DNA of 64,000 nt, from assembly GCA_001683825.1 (NCBI GenBank), contig LXTR01000029.1, forward strand, positions 1-64,000. The letters run 5' to 3'. This document shows, in pieces, positions 62,001 through 64,000 of the stretch. Position 1 is the first letter of the stretch; the number at the start of each line of letters is the position of its first letter. The stretch is from Flavobacteriaceae bacterium CP2B (GTDB lineage: Bacteria; Bacteroidota; Bacteroidia; Flavobacteriales; Flavobacteriaceae). The notes under the pieces were generated by a model that worked only from the letters and a program-made list of their open reading frames with translations, was not told the DNA's origin and searched no databases. The translations under genes were made by a program, and so were the position numbers.

Positions 62001-62318
62001 ATAGACAACCCCAGCAGCGTTCACCCAAGGTTGGCCAGCAGGGGAGACACCTACTATACCGGTGGAAGTTTTGGCAACAATACCTACTACCTGTTCAGCA
62101 AGGATTACATCCGGCTGAAGAACATTCAACTGGCCTATAACTTCCCTGAAAAGTGGCTCGAACCCTTTGGCCTTTCGCAATTCCGCGTTTACGTAAGTGG
62201 TTTAAATTTAGTAACTTGGGCTAAAAATGATATCTATGATCCCGAATCCGAGGTTTCCGATGGGCAGTTCTATCCCCAGGCCAAGATTATCAACACAGGA
62301 TTCACCTTAAAATTTTAA
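59097..62318 (+). CDS. SusC/RagA-family TonB-dependent transporter
   Basis: A 1073-residue outer membrane protein. Signal peptide about 1-37 (ending VLYSQE), CarboxypepD_reg domain (about 40-110), plug with the SusC motif VVVGYGTQKK, and a barrel to the end with a final FTLKF strand. It imports a large ligand (often oligosaccharide) together with the SusD-like partner immediately downstream. Substrate unknown; no glycan enzymes are visible in the window. Confidence 0.96.
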   Translation: MKFQANLWAGNTLFRTLTIALAFFLCGSVMSVLYSQELNVSGTVTSASDGMPLPGVSIVDVNDPTTGVVADFDGNYTIRLSSGTTSLRFSYIGFKSAVVPVNNQSTVNVALAEDVAALDEVVVVGYGTQKKATVTGAVTAVQGPVLEASPAVSVSNSLAGRLPGVVIIQTSGEPGNDESSISIRGTNTLGNNSPLIVIDGIPDRDGGIGRLNPEDIENISVLKDASAAIYGARAANGALIVTTKQGKVGKPTVTYKADFGLARPTRVPKMSNAEEYLTIMNELAIFNSNIPVNEWAPAWDSFQANGNYTIPGSGETVNAAFSPETVRGHAEGLDPWLYPDTDWFGDTFKDWADQSRHNIAVNGGTENVRYYSSIGYTDQDAYYRNSANRYQQYNFRINTDVKVNDYISTKLGFAYRKEDRRFPTEGAGAIFRMLMRGRPNEPAIWPNGLPGPDIENGQQPVVVTTNATGYDKQPTDYLQFTGSVDITQPWIDGLKLTLLTGIDQSQRRQKLWETPWTLYYLDRENYINTGVPVLEGAIRSNFTDPRLTQSSENILNTNLTALFNYDRVFAEDHTVNILAGITRETFQGEFFSAFRRNFISPAVDQLFAGGSQQQDTDGRAFNRTRLGYYGRVQYNYKEKYLAEFIWRYDGSYIFPGADRFGFFPGVLAGWNISREDWFNVKGIDYLKLRGSYGQMGNDQVFFNNSLQEFAFLSTYGFDSFPINGEVVTTLQETILANPSFTWERANNFNLGLDGIILDNKLSFTFEYFLNKRDQILIQKTGSTPGSSGIADLLPPVNAGKVDNEGFEFALNYFGGDEDSFKWDAGVNGGFAKNTVVFLDEIPGAPSYQLQEGKPIGSYLVYEYDGVFRDEADIAANTLDYSNVKPQLEPGDMKFKDINGDGVIDDRDQVRLDESIVPKFNFGATFNASYKNFDLAVLFQGATGASLPIQTESGDIGNFLKYSFDNRWSIDNPSSVHPRLASRGDTYYTGGSFGNNTYYLFSKDYIRLKNIQLAYNFPEKWLEPFGLSQFRVYVSGLNLVTWAKNDIYDPESEVSDGQFYPQAKIINTGFTLKF

Positions 62319-62327
62319 TTTTTTGTT

Positions 62328-64000
62328 ATGAAAAGAAGAAGACTATTAGTTTATGCCGTTGCGGTTTTAGCCTTGCTGCCGTTATCGTGCGCCGAAGATT
62401 TCTTAGACACCAAGCCGCTGGACAAAATTTCAGCGGATGCTACCTGGGCTGATGGCGCTTTATCTGAAGCCTTTGTATTTAACGTGTATTCTTACTTGGG
62501 TTATGGCGGTTTTGAGGAAGAAGGCCTGGCCTCTATCACGGATGAAGCCATGTTTACGCACTCCGGGCGTGGGATCAACGTGATCACGGAAGGGTCCCTT
62601 TCCGCCGCGACAACCGGAAACGACAGGATTGTTCCCCAATGGGAAGAATTGTACCTGGCCATCCGCCAGGCGAACATCGCCATCAAGGAACTGCCCGAAG
62701 CCACTTTTGACGACGCCGACCTTAAAAACCGTTTGCTGGGAGAGTCCTATTTCCTGCGGGCGTATTACTACCACCAGCTGATGCGGTATTACGGCAGCGC
62801 CCCCCTGATAGACCGTCCCTACGAACTTAACGAGGATTATTCCATTGAAAGGGGCACCTATGCCGAAAATGTGGATTTCGTCATATCAGACCTCGACCAG
62901 GCGATTTCCCTATTGGACGGCCAGCCAGAAACCCCTGGACGCGCTTCAAAACTGAGCGCCATGGGGTTGAAATCAAGGGTCCTCCTCTATGCTGCGAGTG
63001 ACCTGCGTGACGGCCCCACGGCGGCGGCCAATTCAACCGCCCATGCGGGCTACTCCAACATCGAGCTGGTTGCCTACCCAAGCGGGGACCGGATGGCCCG
63101 GTGGAATGCGGCCAAAGTGGCTGCGAAAACCCTTTTAGACGCTACCAGCGGTTACAAACTAGACCTTACAGGCCCGGTTTCTGCCCAGGAAGGATATCAA
63201 AACTACCTGTCTATAGCCATGGGAGGCGGAAGCGCTGTGGGCGATGCCGCCGCCCGTGCCGAACTCCTGTTTGAACGCACCCACTCCCCGCTGTTCACAG
63301 AAGAGAGCAACTGGCCCCTCGGGGGGATCCACCAGGGCATCAACAATGGCCCCAATGGATACCACAACTGGGCCGGGAACACCCCCATCCAGCAATTGGT
63401 AGATGACTATGAAATGATGGACGGTTCCAGGTTTGATTGGAACAACCCCACCCACGCGGCCGATCCGTATGCCAACAGGGACCCCAGGCTCTATGCCACC
63501 ATACTGTATGACGGGGCCGACTGGAAACCACGCCCCAGCGACGTGGCCGGCATGGACCCCAATGATCAGATACAGACCGGCGCCTATGCCAACGGTTCCG
63601 GGGGTGTGATCCCCGGTATCGACACAAGGGACTCTCCCATTGAAAACTGGAACGGTTCCCGCACCGGGTATTACGTGCGCAAATTTATCGATGCCGATCC
63701 CGGAGTGATCGACAACCAGTCGAGTGCACAGGTGGTGCCCTGGCCCTTCATCCGGTACACCGAGATCGCACTGAACTACGTGGAAGCCTGCCTGGAAACC
63801 GGGGATGAAGGCGAAGCGATCAACTGGCTGAACAAGATCCGATTCCGGGCCGGGATGCCCGCGGTGACCGCATCAGGCAGCGCGCTGGTCGATCAGTATC
63901 GCAATGAAAGAAGGGTGGAACTGGCCTATGAAGAACACCGCTTTTTCGATGCCAGGCGTTGGATGATCGCACCGGAAACCCTGGGAAGGGGTATCAAAGT
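62328..64000 (+). CDS. SusD/RagB-family lipoprotein (cut by window edge)
   Basis: The first 557 codons of a SusD-like lipoprotein; the C-terminus lies beyond the window. Lipobox LSC about residues 20-22. The N-terminal DFLDTKPLDKIS, the LGESYFLRAYYYHQLMRYYGSAPLIDRP and the TPR-like helices are typical, as are RYTEIALNYVEACLE and RRVELAYEEHRFFDARRWM near the edge. It is the surface ligand-binding partner of the SusC above; spacing is 9 bp. Confidence 0.95.
   Translation, partial: MKRRRLLVYAVAVLALLPLSCAEDFLDTKPLDKISADATWADGALSEAFVFNVYSYLGYGGFEEEGLASITDEAMFTHSGRGINVITEGSLSAATTGNDRIVPQWEELYLAIRQANIAIKELPEATFDDADLKNRLLGESYFLRAYYYHQLMRYYGSAPLIDRPYELNEDYSIERGTYAENVDFVISDLDQAISLLDGQPETPGRASKLSAMGLKSRVLLYAASDLRDGPTAAANSTAHAGYSNIELVAYPSGDRMARWNAAKVAAKTLLDATSGYKLDLTGPVSAQEGYQNYLSIAMGGGSAVGDAAARAELLFERTHSPLFTEESNWPLGGIHQGINNGPNGYHNWAGNTPIQQLVDDYEMMDGSRFDWNNPTHAADPYANRDPRLYATILYDGADWKPRPSDVAGMDPNDQIQTGAYANGSGGVIPGIDTRDSPIENWNGSRTGYYVRKFIDADPGVIDNQSSAQVVPWPFIRYTEIALNYVEACLETGDEGEAINWLNKIRFRAGMPAVTASGSALVDQYRNERRVELAYEEHRFFDARRWMIAPETLGRGIK

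Noticed and set aside
1-64000. CRISPR arrays, rRNA genes, riboswitches
   Set aside because: No regularly spaced direct repeats and no rRNA sequence were seen. I found no stretch that matched a riboswitch well enough to report, although a model-based search was not possible.

Overview
The window looks like chromosome from a Flavobacteriaceae-type member of the Bacteroidota. The evidence is a SusC/SusD pair, TAnnTTTG-type promoter boxes, flavobacterial families (DUF6090, spondin-like lipoproteins, an IntDOT-type recombinase) and a lycopene cyclase, which points to a pigmented cell. Base composition is roughly half G+C by eye, with clearly AT-richer islands at about 0.4-3.5 kb and 39.9-40.8 kb. 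The genus cannot be named from the sequence.

Left end (1-5.0 kb) is accessory DNA: the tail of an IS3-family transposase, then three leftward genes packed between attC-like inverted repeats (an integron-cassette-like array with no IntI in view), then an IntDOT-type tyrosine recombinase next to a tRNA-Arg. This is the most unusual part of the window.

5.1-10.3 kb holds a cluster for modified or D-amino acids and peptides: a RidA-like lipoprotein, an amidohydrolase/deacetylase, a DUF1611 (DgcN-like) P-loop protein, an isoaspartyl peptidase and a phosphotriesterase-like hydrolase. 10.5-16.3 kb carries a PiT-like and an APC-type transporter, small lipoproteins and membrane proteins, a DedA remnant and a PepSY gene. 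16.4-19.4 kb is an AraC-type regulator with two HTH domains, followed by a four-gene stress-like operon (NTF2-like, membrane protein, YHS, AhpD-like) that ends in a clear terminator.

19.6-38.4 kb is ordinary accessory metabolism and maintenance: a uracil-DNA-glycosylase-like protein, a CPBP protease, a sulfatase, a broken GNAT gene, a LOG protein, an ECF sigma factor with NTF2-like neighbours, an amidohydrolase, a YafY-type regulator, a DASS transporter, a TPR lipoprotein, an esterase and a double spondin lipoprotein. 38.4-44.9 kb is a decayed zone with an AT-rich FkbM methyltransferase, an OsmC protein, an intact and a remnant DUF6090 gene, a truncated GIY-YIG gene and a set of related hairpins beside tRNA-Asn.

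45-64 kb is compact core-like sequence: RseP, an SCO protein, FeoA-FeoB-Cys-rich protein, small envelope proteins, an S9 peptidase, a ZIP transporter, a DtxR/MntR-type regulator divergent from a TonB-dependent receptor, lycopene cyclase and a SusC/SusD pair cut by the right edge. The regulator, ZIP transporter, receptor and Feo genes suggest a metal-homeostasis region; TTTAGGC-like half-sites overlap both divergent promoters at the regulator and one lies upstream of feoA.
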